Below, in pieces: positions 31,263 to 43,093 of a DNA stretch of 64,000 nucleotides. The notes under the pieces were generated by a model. That model worked only from the letters and a program-made list of their open reading frames with translations. It searched no databases and had not been told where the DNA came from. The DNA is taken from the NCBI GenBank assembly GCA_003693705.1, contig RBZT01000259.1, positions 1 through 64,000 of the forward strand, in the 5' to 3' direction. The position numbers and the translations under genes are program-made. Position 1 is the stretch's first letter. Every line of letters begins with the position of its first letter. Source of the DNA: Polymyxa betae. Taxonomy: Eukaryota > Endomyxa > Phytomyxea > Plasmodiophorida > Plasmodiophoridae.

Positions 31263-32980
31263 ATGTCAAGATCGTGCTGGACGGCACAATGCCTTCATGC
31301 GATTATCGACAAAGTCGCTCCCGAATTCCAAAGCCAGGGTTGCTTATCGCTCGCTGACGACATTGCCATTTTTAAGTTGGCATCGCAGGATTGTCGGAGC
31401 TCTGCGATCAGCTGCGGCGAACGAATGAACATAACGACTTGGCGCTGGCCAGATCGTTAGAACAGCGGGCGTTCACTGAATTACATACTGGCCCATGGGA
31501 TGAGATCTGGTCCCGATGGAGGACTCTGTATACAATGTCATTACTGGTACAAATTCGCCAGAATTCAGAATCTCTGGGCGTCCTGCAAATGATTGATCGA
31601 GCATTAATTTTTGGTGATGGTTTGTGTCGTCAACAGTTAACATCATATGCAGGTATTCAGACATTTCTACCTTCATTCAGATTTTGCTAAATGCTTTTAT
31701 GTTTTCCTCTCTTCAATACTTTCATTAGACATTTTGCTTAGTCTGTATTTTCTTTGTCCGATGGTATGCTCAATGAATTGCCACTTCAGCGAAAATATCG
31801 TCCGATCTGGCTAATCAATTTGGCGATGAGCAGATTAACGTCGATGACCGGATCGTTCGGGATGCTTCTTATATCGGCGTGGATTGTTCATTCGCAATAC
31901 CGGTCATGCGATCTCGAGGTTGCGATCCGTTTCGTTTCCATCGGCAATTTGTAAGAAGCTTTCCAGCAGCTCACTTCCTACAGCTGGATTTATGTTTAGG
32001 TATCTTGTGGGATTCCAATCATTTTGGAGGGAATGATCGATTCATGGCCCAGTCTAAATGAGCGCTCGTTTAAGAACATGACCTATCTGAAAAAGAAAAT
32101 GGTTCTACGAATTACTTATTTGTTCGGTGTGTTGGCGATTGATTCGTTTGAAGGGATTTAGAACTGTTCTCATCGAATCCGGTAGCGATTACCAAAACGA
32201 TCCGGATTGGCGCCCGATACAAATGACCATCAGTGAATTTATCGATATCTGCATATTGGCAAACCATCGAACAGTACGGCGAGTGGACCGGTTTGTCTGG
32301 GCTTGCAACTGATTCTTTGGCTCGCAGGGGCCAGTACTATACTTGGCGCAAAATGACCTTTTCGACCAAGTTCCAGAATTGGCTGCCGATGTGTCTGTTC
32401 CCGATTACGTTGATTTCGGTCTGTTCGCGTTTCTTTGTGAAATTTGATTCTAAACTTGTCTCAGATCCGACTTCGTTTGTCGATGAAGAGTTTGATTCTG
32501 AGAACGTATTCGCTGAGCCGCAGGTGAGAAAGACGGTCTGGTTTGGGCCAGCGGGAACGCTCTCACCTCTCCATACTGACCCAGAGAATAATCTCCTTTG
32601 TCAAGTACGGGAATGGCTTGCCAGCCCTGCTATTGGTTTGTTCATCGATTGTTAGGTATTTGGACACAAATATGTTCGTTTATATGAAGATTCGGTCGAA
32701 TTCCGTCGTCAGAAAGTCAGCTCTTTGTTGATTGTTGAATTTGCTTGTGATTAAGGCTTGATTTAGGAAACCGGGGATGTCAGCAAATTCAACTTTTTCG
32801 AGGGAATTTTGCATCCAGGAGATACATTGTTCATTCCAAAAGGGTATTCCTGCAAATTTGTTCCATCTTTTTTATAACTGAATCGTTGTGGCAAATAGAA
32901 TGTGGCATCATTTGGAATCTCTGAGTGTAAGCTTCTCTGTGAATTTCTGGTGGTGGGATGCCCATAACAAGCCGATTTGA
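31263..32980 (+). CDS. KDM8/JMJD5-like JmjC-domain oxygenase
   Basis: A multi-exon gene. The N-terminal helical part (LHAIIDKVAPEFQSQ spliced to GLSELCDQLRRTNEHNDL, then ELHTGPWDEIWSRWRTLYTM) matches the helical region of JMJD5. The JmjC part shows YLAQNDLFDQVPELAADVSV, VWFGPAGTLSPLHTDPENNL, VFGHKYVRLYE, a GDTLFIPKG turn, and finally WHHLESLSVSFSVNFWWWDA before a TGA at 32978-32980. HTD and the His in the WHH strand are the iron ligands. JMJD5 proteins are 2-oxoglutarate/Fe(II) oxygenases acting on Arg or Lys residues. The start at 31263 is the first in-frame ATG; intermediate exon borders were only partly resolved. Confidence 0.8.
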
Positions 32981-33306
32981 ACGATGAAATGGAATTACAT
33001 GCCAATTTGTCCCGATTGTCAACAGCCTGGAATTTGCGAACCTATCGTACGCAGTTCGAGGCTGGGTACTGTACGACCCGCTTCTTTAGTTGCAGGTTGA
33101 ATCTTCTCTTTCCACGGTTCATCCTGCTGGTTGAAAGCGGTACAATAAACTCGCTTGATTACCTGATAGAATTTGTGGCCTTTCCGTGGCCCCTGTTTCA
33201 ACTCAAAACTGGCGAACAACCTTTTTTCTTTGACTAATAAAAGTTTCTTCAATCAAATGGTTAATGCTGATGTGATTTTGAGTTTGTGTGCGCAGCAGGA
33301 CGTCGG
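32981..33306. other. Intergenic stretch, no confident gene
   Basis: Frames are open on both strands between about 32985 and 33250, each without homology or a clear splice partner, so neither is called. An AATAAA at 33235-33240 could end the JmjC transcript. Confidence 0.35.
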
Positions 33307-35337
33307 ATGCGGGATATCGTGAGGAGGTTGTGTCGGCCAGTTCTATCTCGTCATTGTCCTGTGTCCATGATAGTTGGGCGCGCTGCCGACCATGACCGAC
33401 CCGAGTCGCCGACTAAGCGGGCACGTCATTTGATTCGGCTGTCGCCACGTGAGACCGATGTCTTCAAGACGATCTGTGATGTCGTCCAGCATTACAAACT
33501 GAAGACTGTCGTCCGGGTAGCTGGCGGCTGGGTTCGCGATAAGGTTCTCGCCAACCTATGCATTTATGCCGTCTTAAATAGTTTTCTTCATTCTTATTAA
33601 ATGTTTTGAGTCTGGTATTGAAATTCATTTTTTTTTTTAGATTTTAGGCTTCGATTCGAAAGATATCGACATCACCGTTGATGACATGCCAGGCGTAGAA
33701 TTCGCCAACAAGGTCAATTTTTATCTGAAAGATGTCAAAGGTCATCCAAATTGTTTCAGATCGAATCTGTGTATAATATGCTGGACAGGCGAACATGTTG
33801 GTCGTATTGGGATTATACAGGCAAATCCAGAACAATCGAAACATTTAGAGACGGCGACCTTCACCATTCATGGTGTTGAGATCGATGTGAATAGTCTCCG
33901 AACTGAAATCTATGCACATGATAGCCGTATTCCAACCATTGTTTGTATCTGCATGATCTCGTTGTGCATCTCGTAATCCTGTTCAGGCTGTTGGGACTGC
34001 ATTCGAGGACGCCATGCGACGTGATTTCACCATCAATGCCATCTTTTATAATCTCAACACAAAAGAAGTCGAAGATTTCACGAAAAGGGTCCCATTCTCC
34101 TTTACAATTGTTCTGCTGAGAATAACACATCGATTAGGGTGTTGCTGATATCGCTGCCAAGATTCTACGAACACCAATCGACGCCCTACAAACTTTTAAA
34201 GACGATCCGCTTCGCGCTCTTCGAGCGGTGCGATTCGTCGGTCGTCTCAAATTCAGTCTGTGCCCAGATTTACAGCGAGCGTTAAAAGACGAGGGCGTTC
34301 ACGTTCGTGACATTATCTGCGAAACTTTGATCCTATTTGATTTTGTTCTATTAGAGGAATCTGTCAACTAAAGTGAGCCGTGAACGTGTCGGTATCGAAG
34401 TCAGTAAGATGTTCTTCGATACGTTATCATCACCATCGACCTGCTCTCAACATCTCATTGATCACGGGTTGTACTCCCCCTCGTGTCTTCTGTTACCTGA
34501 TCATATCGATGTCGCTGAGTCCAGTAAACATTCGTTGACGTACGTGCAGAATGCAGAAAGGTTCTCAGTCGATACAGAATCAGCTTCTTTAAAATTCAAT
34601 TTCCGTCATTTTTAGGTATTTCTCACTATCGTCTGCGTCTGTTGACTTAGAAACGAAACGCCTGATCACATTCTCCTGCTTTCTGTTCTCTTTCCATGGA
34701 ATCTCAGTTCCTGGACCAAAGAATAAAGCTCAGCCTCTTGTCCGTCACATCATCATGGATGCATTAAAAGTGACCTGAACCATTATCTCGTGATACCTTC
34801 ATGCTGATCTGTGCTTAGTTATCACTGGATCTGTATAAACGGATCATGCACTTGCTGGACAATGCCGTTAGGTTGCGGGCCAGTACGTCACAACTCTGGT
34901 CCCAGGACCCGGCTGATGAAGATTTGCTGTCTTTGGGGCGCACGATGAGATCAATGGAGAGCAGTTGGAGAAATGTAAAATTTAGTCGGACAACGCCGAT
35001 TTGTTGCTGAATGCTGGGCGATTAGGTGTTCCATATATCGGCCTGTTTATTTCCAGAAAATGCTCAATTTCAGGAATCGTTGCTGGATTGGTTGCAGGAT
35101 TCCGAGTTACAGAATATCCACAAATGGAGGCCCCTATTAACAGGCAAGGACGTGATGCAATTATTTCCTATCTCAGGACCAAATGTAAGTGATGGTCTCA
35201 GAGCGATATTACATTAACATTTATAATAGGTCGGAGCTATGATGGAGAAGCAGTTCGATTGGCGAGTTCTGAATCCGTTTGGGGACTCCCAACAATTAAT
35301 TGCCTATCTGCGTTCCTGCAGATATTCTTGCAGATAA
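33307..35337 (+). CDS. CCA-adding tRNA nucleotidyltransferase
   Basis: A multi-exon gene of the class II nucleotidyltransferase family. The catalytic head is intact: VVRVAGGWVRDKVL, then across an intron GFDSKDIDITVDDMPGVEFA (the DxD metal site), GTAFEDAMRRDFTINAIFYN and TPIDALQTFKDDPLRALRAVRF. The tail ends LLTGKDVMQLFPISGPNVGA and QFDWRVLNPFGDSQQLIAYL. The enzyme adds CCA to tRNA 3' ends. The ATG at 33307 starts a basic leader (MRDIVRRLCRPVLSRHCPVS) and a second ATG at 33367 starts the core, the usual arrangement for making mitochondrial and cytosolic/nuclear forms from one gene. Some middle exon borders were not fully resolved. Confidence 0.85.
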
Positions 35338-35715
35338 TAAATGTATCTATCTAATGACAGGTCGTAGTTTCTTATCTATTTGTAAATGGTCGGGCTCATA
35401 GTACCTATTGACTATGGACCTGTAAAAAGCGAACGAAATCGAATTTTGCTTTGAAGCTGATCCTGATGTTGCCTCTATCGATTCGTTCATTGTCAGCGCT
35501 TGCTGTATGAAAACCTTTCTCGTAAAACGGTGCTCTTTTTGCCGGCGTTATGTGTTGTTAGGCACTACTTCCTAGAGCAATTACTATAATAGAGCAGCCA
35601 TGAAGCCTGAGGTCATTCCTGCTAGGGTTTAGGGTTTTCAGGCTTTATGGTTGCGCGCCGAATTTATATTCTTTGCTGGACATTGGGGTGTTGCTGATAG
35701 TAATAGACAGAACAC
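35338..35715. promoter_or_regulatory. Intergenic region with telomere-like motif, upstream of separase
   Basis: No gene seen in 378 bp. At 35623-35637 the sequence TAGGGTTTAGGGTTT is two units of a TTTAGGG-type repeat (a telo-box on the other strand), about 80 bp before the separase start codon. In plants similar boxes are promoter elements of growth-related genes; here the role is inferred only from position. Confidence 0.35.
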
Positions 35716-38700
35716 ATGACAGATGATATATTGTCATTGTTCCATAGATCACAACCTCTGCTGATATGTCTTGATCATGTCAGAGATCATCATAACGATC
35801 CAGCATCGCTCCTGGCGATAGTCCAGGCGTTTATTCAAACACCAACCTCTATTCATGAGGAAGCTGCTGCTACTGCATTACAACATCTATGGAAACTGAG
35901 ATCGTCATTAAAAGGGGATCCGCTTGCTTTACATCAGTTGCAGCTTCGTATTTCAGGCCATATTGGCTCTGAGACCGAGAATGGAAAACGTTTAGCTCTC
36001 GATTTAATCGATCGTCTTAATCAAACAAAACCAACATCATCATCTCAAAATGCATTGGTATTGTACACAAGCTTACATAAACGATCAAAGGTTAATGTGT
36101 TGTTTGTATCGTTCAGGCTGCACTTCATATTCGTGCAAGGCTGCGTGCTTTCACACCTGATCTATCAATTGATGAACTCAACAGATTGTATGAAGCGTCG
36201 ATATCCTGGATTAAAATCTTGTCAAAATCAGATCAAGGTGAACAGGTCTTCGTGTCTCTCAATATGATCTAAAATGCTGCATAGCAACATCACAAAAGCT
36301 TGCCTTATCTGTCCATCATTCTCTTTGGAAAATTGCTTCGTCAAATGAAGGCATTGACCCACGATGGTCTTCGCTCTCGTTGCAGTCATTATTGTACGCT
36401 GGCACGGAATCCAGCCTTCGTTTCTATTGTTATGCATTCCGGGTTCAGGAATCCAAGCTTCTTGATGTCAACATTATGGTGATGAATTCCCTCACGGCTA
36501 CAAATTCCAGAACTGCTGCTTGGAATGATGTTCTCCTACGCTGGGCATATCGCTTAGCTCATACAGCATTTGTCGTTAGTAATAGGCGTCTTATTGAGAC
36601 TAAGCTGATTCCATTCATATCGAATTTGAGTGTTGGTTGCATTGAGAGGCAGCTGTTGCATTGGTGGGAATCATTCATTAATGGTGCTGCTATACCAGAA
36701 CCCCTCTGTATGTCATCTCGTATCTGCCTGTCCCTTCATCCTGTAATTCTTTCATGCAGCAAATGTAACTGTGTATCCAGAAGTTGTTCAAGAAGTCGTT
36801 AAACGCTGTGCTGGATGGTGTCGTACACAGATTGAGTCCAATCATGGTCATACAAAATGCAGCAGCACTTTAATACCTCTTCCATATCACAATTATAGCA
36901 AGGCTGTGTTTCTATCAGCTGTATTTGAATTGGCAGCTTCTGTTCTAAACAGTCTTGAGTTCTTAATCCGAGCGATTCAGTGCCGCTTCTCTCCAAGCGC
37001 TGATCATGAACGCGTGCTGAGCTTATTAACCAAATCGAGATTGCTGCTTGATTCAGATCCAAATCCAGCTTCGATATCTGTTTTGTGCTCATCGCTCTTC
37101 AATGCATGCGCGATTTTATTCAATAATGCAGATAACGATCGTATTTGCATCAAGGTCGCGTTTTGAATGATCAGCTTTATGGAAGTGCTGATATGCTTTC
37201 AGTATCTGATGATGACCTCGGAATGTCTAAGTAAATGCTGCTCAGATAAAAAACGAACAGAACTATGGTGTAAGGTATTGGAGATGTCGGCTGCTGTTCT
37301 CTTGCGTCAAGGTTGGTCGTAATCAACCATCTGAGGTGAATATTTCCTTGATTCGATTAATAGGAGATCTGGATATTCTGCATTGTTTCAGATTTGTATT
37401 TCAGCAGTCTAAGATTGAAGAATTGTCAACTGTAATGAAGACTTTTGTCAACTGTAAATTACGATTTGCCAAATCACAAGAAGTATGACGCTCTATAATC
37501 ATTTCAGTCCATCATTGTATTCATGAGTTTACAGATTTGCAGCTCCGGTTTGTATGAAAGTCATGATCAGATCCGACTTCTCTTATTGTTAAAGACCGAA
37601 TATGATTGTTATAATGAGCTTCAATGTTCTTCTTCAGTGCTAAAAGCAAAAACTCGCGTTTTGAGATTGATCTCAGATCTGAAACCAAGGTTGGGAGTTT
37701 CGGGCTCTAAACCGTTTGATGACCGCTCTGTATAGCTCAGATAACGAGTTCCTTTTGGCATCATGTCTTCGGAAAGACAAACAGTATGAATGTGCACTGT
37801 TACATGCTAGAAAAGCTCTACAGATGGTTCGCTCGTTTTCGACTGATGATGTGTCAATTGTAGCTTATTTGGTAGGTGGATGACGAGTCTATCAATACTG
37901 CACAGATCCATGTACTAATAGCTGCTCTTCTGCATGATTCCCATAATAACGAGACTGAATCTACAGTCGAGGAATGTTATTCTCATCTAGGTAATGATGT
38001 TCATATCCATCATGATTCACTATGCTGATCACTCTTGTAGACGACGCCATCCGGATCTTGGTAACAAGCTCTCAAAACCAATTTAATCAAGATTCCTCAA
38101 TCGCCCTGAAGAGTCACTGCTCGCAACTGCTAAAATTGCTTTTCCAGCAATGCTCGCGATTTACTGAATCTGATAGCTGCAAGCCTGATACATCGACAAA
38201 CATATTGCTGTCTGTCTTAGACCTGGAATCCAAACTTGATCGTCGTGGTCATATTGGGTTATTACAAGTCTGTGTATTATTATTAGATCATTGGACACAT
38301 TCGGAACTCCAGATCTCTACAGATAGCCTCGCTGTACTTGTTGATGTGCTCTCAAACATGTCTGTAATATTCCATTGAAGTTAATAACTCTGAATGATTT
38401 CGTTAGGCGGTTAGAGAAGGACTGTCCTGGGTCAATATCATCTCTGCCTCTTGTACAACATCCACTTCTTCGCATCATCATCCTCCAGAATGCATTCAAT
38501 GCAATCGCGTTGCGCTCAATGAAATCCATTTGTGATGCGACCAACTTACCAAGATTGTATTTTGCCATATCGCTGGTCGACTATCAGATAGGCAATCTTC
38601 TGAGTTCATTGACTTGGGCTGCTCAAGCTATTCATTATCAGTTAGCCTTGAAGACATCCTCTATATCAACTTGTCATCGTCTGAAGATCTTCTTCTATCA

Positions 38701-41700
38701 TATGGCTAAACTATCAGAAATGACAGGAAACCATACTCAAGGCGTGTATTATTACAATCAGGTCTTTCTTTGGTATTGTTCACAGCTGCTTAATGCTCAT
38801 TACATGTTTAGTGCTTGAACATCGCCAAATCACATAAAAGCCTTTTATATCAAGCGATTGCTTTATGTGGATTGGCTCATATACAATGCAAACGTCAAAA
38901 CTGTCAGGAGACGGAGCGACTTTTATCTGAGATTCAACCATTGTGCTCGCGACCCGATTTTCAATTTCCTTCAGTTTGGTCGTTAGCGCTTCTCATTGAA
39001 GGAGATTTCAAATCAGACCCTGAACTTTATCATGTTGCTCTGAACAAAGAGCCTGGTAGATTGATGATTGATATCCGCTCTCATACACTCTTTAACATGT
39101 TTTGTAGGCGTTAAGACTCGAGCACGAATTCTTCGAAGAATCGTTCTATTTGACCAGAAGAGACGCATTAAGTTTCTACCATTGCTGAACGAATTGCTTC
39201 TGCAGCTTGGTTCGATTGAAAGAGCACGAACCTATCTGGTAATGGCTTCCATTGCCATGAAATCTTTCAATACAAATAAATTCTGGAGCCGCTTCGGGTG
39301 TTCTGAACCCGATGGTACTGGTTGTAAAGGATGTCTGTAGATCCATTCCATTCATATTCCTTCAGATGATCAGCTTGTTTCTGTTCTCGAATATCTTCGA
39401 CAATCATGGATATTATCTGTTAATGCTCCTGTAATGGTTATGAATTCCAACATGCCTAATCTAATGCAGGTTTAGATGCCGAGTTTTCGGCGTCGTTTGA
39501 TGATGTGTATATCAGAGGTTTATGGATATAGAGATCCTATCCTTGTTGCCTGGGCTTTAAATGCTGGTAAATACTACCATACGTCCAGATGCTGTGAATT
39601 AACAACCTTCTAGGGTTGGGGATAACTTCAGCTACAGAAATGGTTCTTGAGAGCAGTCTTTTCAATGATTCTATCGATGATCTCACCCATCATTTATCAT
39701 CATTGTCATTAGGGTTCGACTTTGAAACTTTAACAGAGCAATTCAATCAGGTAAGTCTTCCTCATATATGATCAAATTGCATGTAAACATTATCACAGAA
39801 ATTCCTCCTTCGTTTTCCATCCGAATGGAATGTCGTCACTCTGGTCACTTCCAGCACATATTTGTCTGTGATTTCATCTGATAATCTTGGTCATTATTAT
39901 TGATGTATTCCTATACAGATATATGTGCAGTTTACGTCGTGATAATCGTCCATTGATTGTACGTGTACCTCGTGGTGAGCTTGATGGGATCATTCAGGAA
40001 TTCGACGCGATTATGGAACGTAACAAAGTTACAACCAGAACTGGAGCGAATACAGCAGCTCAGGTATCTCATCATAAATGCAAAGTCGATTATCAACAAC
40101 TGATTTACGTACGCGAAAGAAACGCGATTGGTGGTCTGAGAGACATCAGCTTGATCGCAGGCTGAATCAAGTATTAAGCAATCTTGAAGATGGTCTATTG
40201 GGGTTCTACAAAGGATTGTTATGCGCTTCTAGTACGAAATTCGTGAATGCGTTTTGTACTTCTGATAATGGTAAACATTGACCTCCATCATATGATATGT
40301 TATATCTTACTGTATTATAGAATATGATAGAACCAATTTGGAGATTCTGGCAGCTGGATGCCCATATTTGACCGAGAATCAATTGGAATCTAGTTGCAGC
40401 CAATTAGGTGATGTGTATTATGCTGATTCTGCTGCCATTTAACATTCAGTTGCAGGCATCTCGAAATCACAGATTGAAGATCTGCGACAGAATTTGATCC
40501 ACGATCCGAGTATGCAACAACCTCCATTGATCTTGATATTAGATGAGGTCATACAACGTCTCCCTTGGGAGAGTATGACCTGTCTTAAACATCGTCCTGT
40601 CTATCGTCTACCGTCTCTTGTTAGAGCATTTGTATTCTACTTCTGGTTTATGACATTTTCATAGGATATGCTAGCAATGCGGTTGAATATGAAACCTTTA
40701 GATCCAGGTCTCTCATTTTACATGCTCAATCCTGGTAACGATCTCCCTGAAACGCAAGTCTGCTGGAAATAGCACCCGCCTTTTGCATGAATAATGATGG
40801 GATTAGGCTCGTATGGAGAATGAGTTCAGAAAGAGATCTGGATGGAAAGGTATTATTGGGTCATCACCGTCCAAACAGGTTTACCAAGAAGCATTAAGTG
40901 CTTACGATGTTTTCATATATTGTGGACATTCATCAGGTGAACAATATTTTGGACAACAAGATCTACGTAAGATGAAAGTATTGATTCAACATGCGGTAGT
41001 TATATGGCGTTTATTGATTACGTTGATAGATTCGTTCAGCATCATTGTTACTTGGATGCAGCAGCGGAATGCTTCGTGGCGCAGGTCAATATGAGCCTCG
41101 TGGAACCTGTTTAGCATATCTTCAAGCTGGGTGTCCAGCTGTCCTTGGCAACCTCTGGGATGTCACAGATTTTGATATTGATAGATTTAGTCAAGCCCTG
41201 CTTAATAATTGGATTGATTGTGACCTCTATCCAGGTGCGACCTGTTTCACAGAACCGCTTTATGGTTGTGAATTTTCGATTAGATTTATGTTTAGCTGTG
41301 GCTCGGTCCCGGACCGCATGTAAACTGAATTTGTTGAACGGAGCCGCTCCTGTTTGTTATGGAGTGCCCGTTTATTCCAGACATCTGGGAACTAGAGAGA
41401 CAACAGCCGATGCGACGAACTCAAAATGTTTCGATGCGAAAGGCTGTGAGCGGTATCTCGATTTAAAAAGTGATCTTACTGGTATAGCCGGCTCCCATCA
41501 TTTGACTGATCTCATAGAGTTAACATTGCAAGACTCGAACAGTCTGAGTTCAAAACAACCAGTCGAATCAACGTCCTTAGCCACAATTGAGCCAACTGTG
41601 CCAACCCAGCATACAAACGCGTTTGATATGTTCAAAACCCCAAAGCCACTGACGCGATCACGCCGGATGTGTCCTCCTACATTGGAAAAGGTTGAGCCAC

Positions 41701-41888
41701 GAACTCAACCTAGAAAAGCGAAACCAACAGAGAATATCAGTACTCCAAAAACTAGGACACCGAGAATCTCAAGGAACCAAGCCACGCCTTTAGCCATCGA
41801 TCCAACCTTAATATTGAACACTCCTGGTCGAGTGACCAGATCGATGACCAGCAAACCGCCACAAACTCCTGCCTCAAAAATGCGATAA
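35716..41888 (+). CDS. ESP1: Separase (peptidase family C50)
   Basis: A long multi-exon gene. The N-terminal four kilobases encode alpha-helical repeat sequence (for example TSIHEEAAATALQHLWKLRS). The protease lies at the C-terminal end: LILILDEVIQRLPWESMTCL, the catalytic His in DVFIYCGHSSGEQYF (about 40.9 kb) and the catalytic Cys in LLGCSSGMLRG (about 41.06 kb), followed by GTCLAYLQAGCPAVLGNLWD and, across an intron, AVARSRTACKLNLLNGAAPV. Separase cleaves cohesin at anaphase. After the protease there is a C-terminal extension of about 170 residues, rich in Thr, Pro, Arg and Lys with TPK/TPR/SRR sites (KTPKPLTRSRR, ISTPKTRTPRI), which looks like a substrate for Cdk-type kinases. Not all exon borders were resolved. 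Confidence 0.88.
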
Positions 41889-42059
41889 CCTCCATCTTCC
41901 TAATTTATTTAAATTTCAATCGGATATTCTATTCATCTTCTATCTCGTTTATTGACGTCTCTTCTGAAAGCAGCTTGGACGGAACAAGCTAAATAGTTTG
42001 AATTTATTTATTGACGAACATCCAGCCAACTAGAGAACCAGAGATTTATTTGAAGCAAA

Positions 42060-42743
42060 CTAAACGCGGGCTTCTTCAGCAGATGGGAAGTCCTTGAACA
42101 AGTCCATAAATTTATCAACGGGAGCGAGAAGCATGCCTAGGGCAGCTTCCAGTGCAGCCGGTTTTTCGGGAACCATCGTATGCGGACGAGTTGGAGCTGT
42201 CGCCTTCGCTGCTTTAAATTTCGTAGCTAGCCATTTATTCTGGGCTTCGCCCTTGATCTGTTGCTCGATCATCGGAAGGTCACTTTTTTCTTCCATATCC
42301 ATATGCTGTTTCAGATTGCCCCAGATGGAATCCACTGCTGATTCGAATTTGTACGGGTCGTCCTGTTTCAAAGTGTATTCGAGAAGCTCTTTGACCTTAT
42401 GGTGATCTTCTCGAGACTGATTGGCCAGCTGGGCCCCGCGATCACCGAGTCGTTCGAGAGTCGGATACAGGATTAATTCTTCGGCAACAGAATGGCGACA
42501 GAGCTCCCAGACGAACTGGTTGAACCATTGCTTGGATTCTTCTCCAACAGCATTCTTGTACTTCTCGTAGTAGGCACCAAGCTCCTTATGGTCTTGGCGA
42601 ATAATGTCGGTAACGCGATCACTTCCCATGATTCGGTCACTTGCTTTCGATGTGGCTTCTGTGAATCCTCCTTGGAATCGAACTTGTAGACGATTGTGAC
42701 CCAACACACGTCTAAACACACTGCGACAGGCGTAGAAAGTCAT
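42060..42743 (-). CDS. Hemerythrin-like HHE-domain protein, probably mitochondrial
   Basis: An intronless frame of 227 residues. The first ~35 residues are basic and Ser/Phe-rich (MTFYACRSVFRRVLGHNRLQ), typical of a mitochondrial presequence. The HHE cation-binding domain follows: DIIRQDHKELGAYYEKYKNA, LCRHSVAEELILYPTLERLG, REDHHKVKELLEYTL and LKQHMDMEEKSDLPMIEQQI, supplying the His/Glu ligands of a di-iron site in a four-helix bundle. Fungal and protist homologues of this size are common; proposed roles include iron or oxygen/NO sensing. A C-terminal segment rich in Ala/Pro contains PTRPHTMVPEKP. Confidence 0.88.
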   Translation of the reverse strand: MTFYACRSVFRRVLGHNRLQVRFQGGFTEATSKASDRIMGSDRVTDIIRQDHKELGAYYEKYKNAVGEESKQWFNQFVWELCRHSVAEELILYPTLERLGDRGAQLANQSREDHHKVKELLEYTLKQDDPYKFESAVDSIWGNLKQHMDMEEKSDLPMIEQQIKGEAQNKWLATKFKAAKATAPTRPHTMVPEKPAALEAALGMLLAPVDKFMDLFKDFPSAEEARV

Positions 42744-43093
42744 GAACGATAGAATACGTGTACGAATACGGGTACCAGTCGGGATAAGCCCCTCACAATT
42801 ATGTTGACTTCATAACCTCCGACCGAATCGCCGCCATTCATCGGCGACGGCAACAAAGAACGTTCCCAACCCCGTGAGGGCGGTGATGCCCACAGGAGGA
42901 ATGCTCCACTGTTGATCGAGAGACAGGCGTACTTATTACTTTCTATTTATAGAGTACAAGTTCAGATGTACAGGGTTGAAGGGGTCTCCGTCACCACTCG
43001 CCAAGTGCTTAACAGTCCGACTAAGTTAGGTGAAATAATAGGTCCAACCTACTTAACCCAACGTACATTCCAAAGTGGAAACTTCGGTAGTGT
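42744..43093. other. Intergenic stretch with a possible small minus-strand exon
   Basis: No confident gene. On the minus strand near 42815-42915 a short frame reads WSIPPVGITALTGLGTFFVA followed by DEWRRFGRRL and a stop, which looks like a small membrane protein end, but no start codon or upstream exon could be placed. A TATA-like TATAAATA lies on the minus strand near 42950. Confidence 0.3.

Noticed and set aside
32977-33252. Overlapping open frames on both strands after the JmjC gene
   Set aside because: Neither has homology, a good start or a splice partner; treated as 3' UTR and intergenic sequence.
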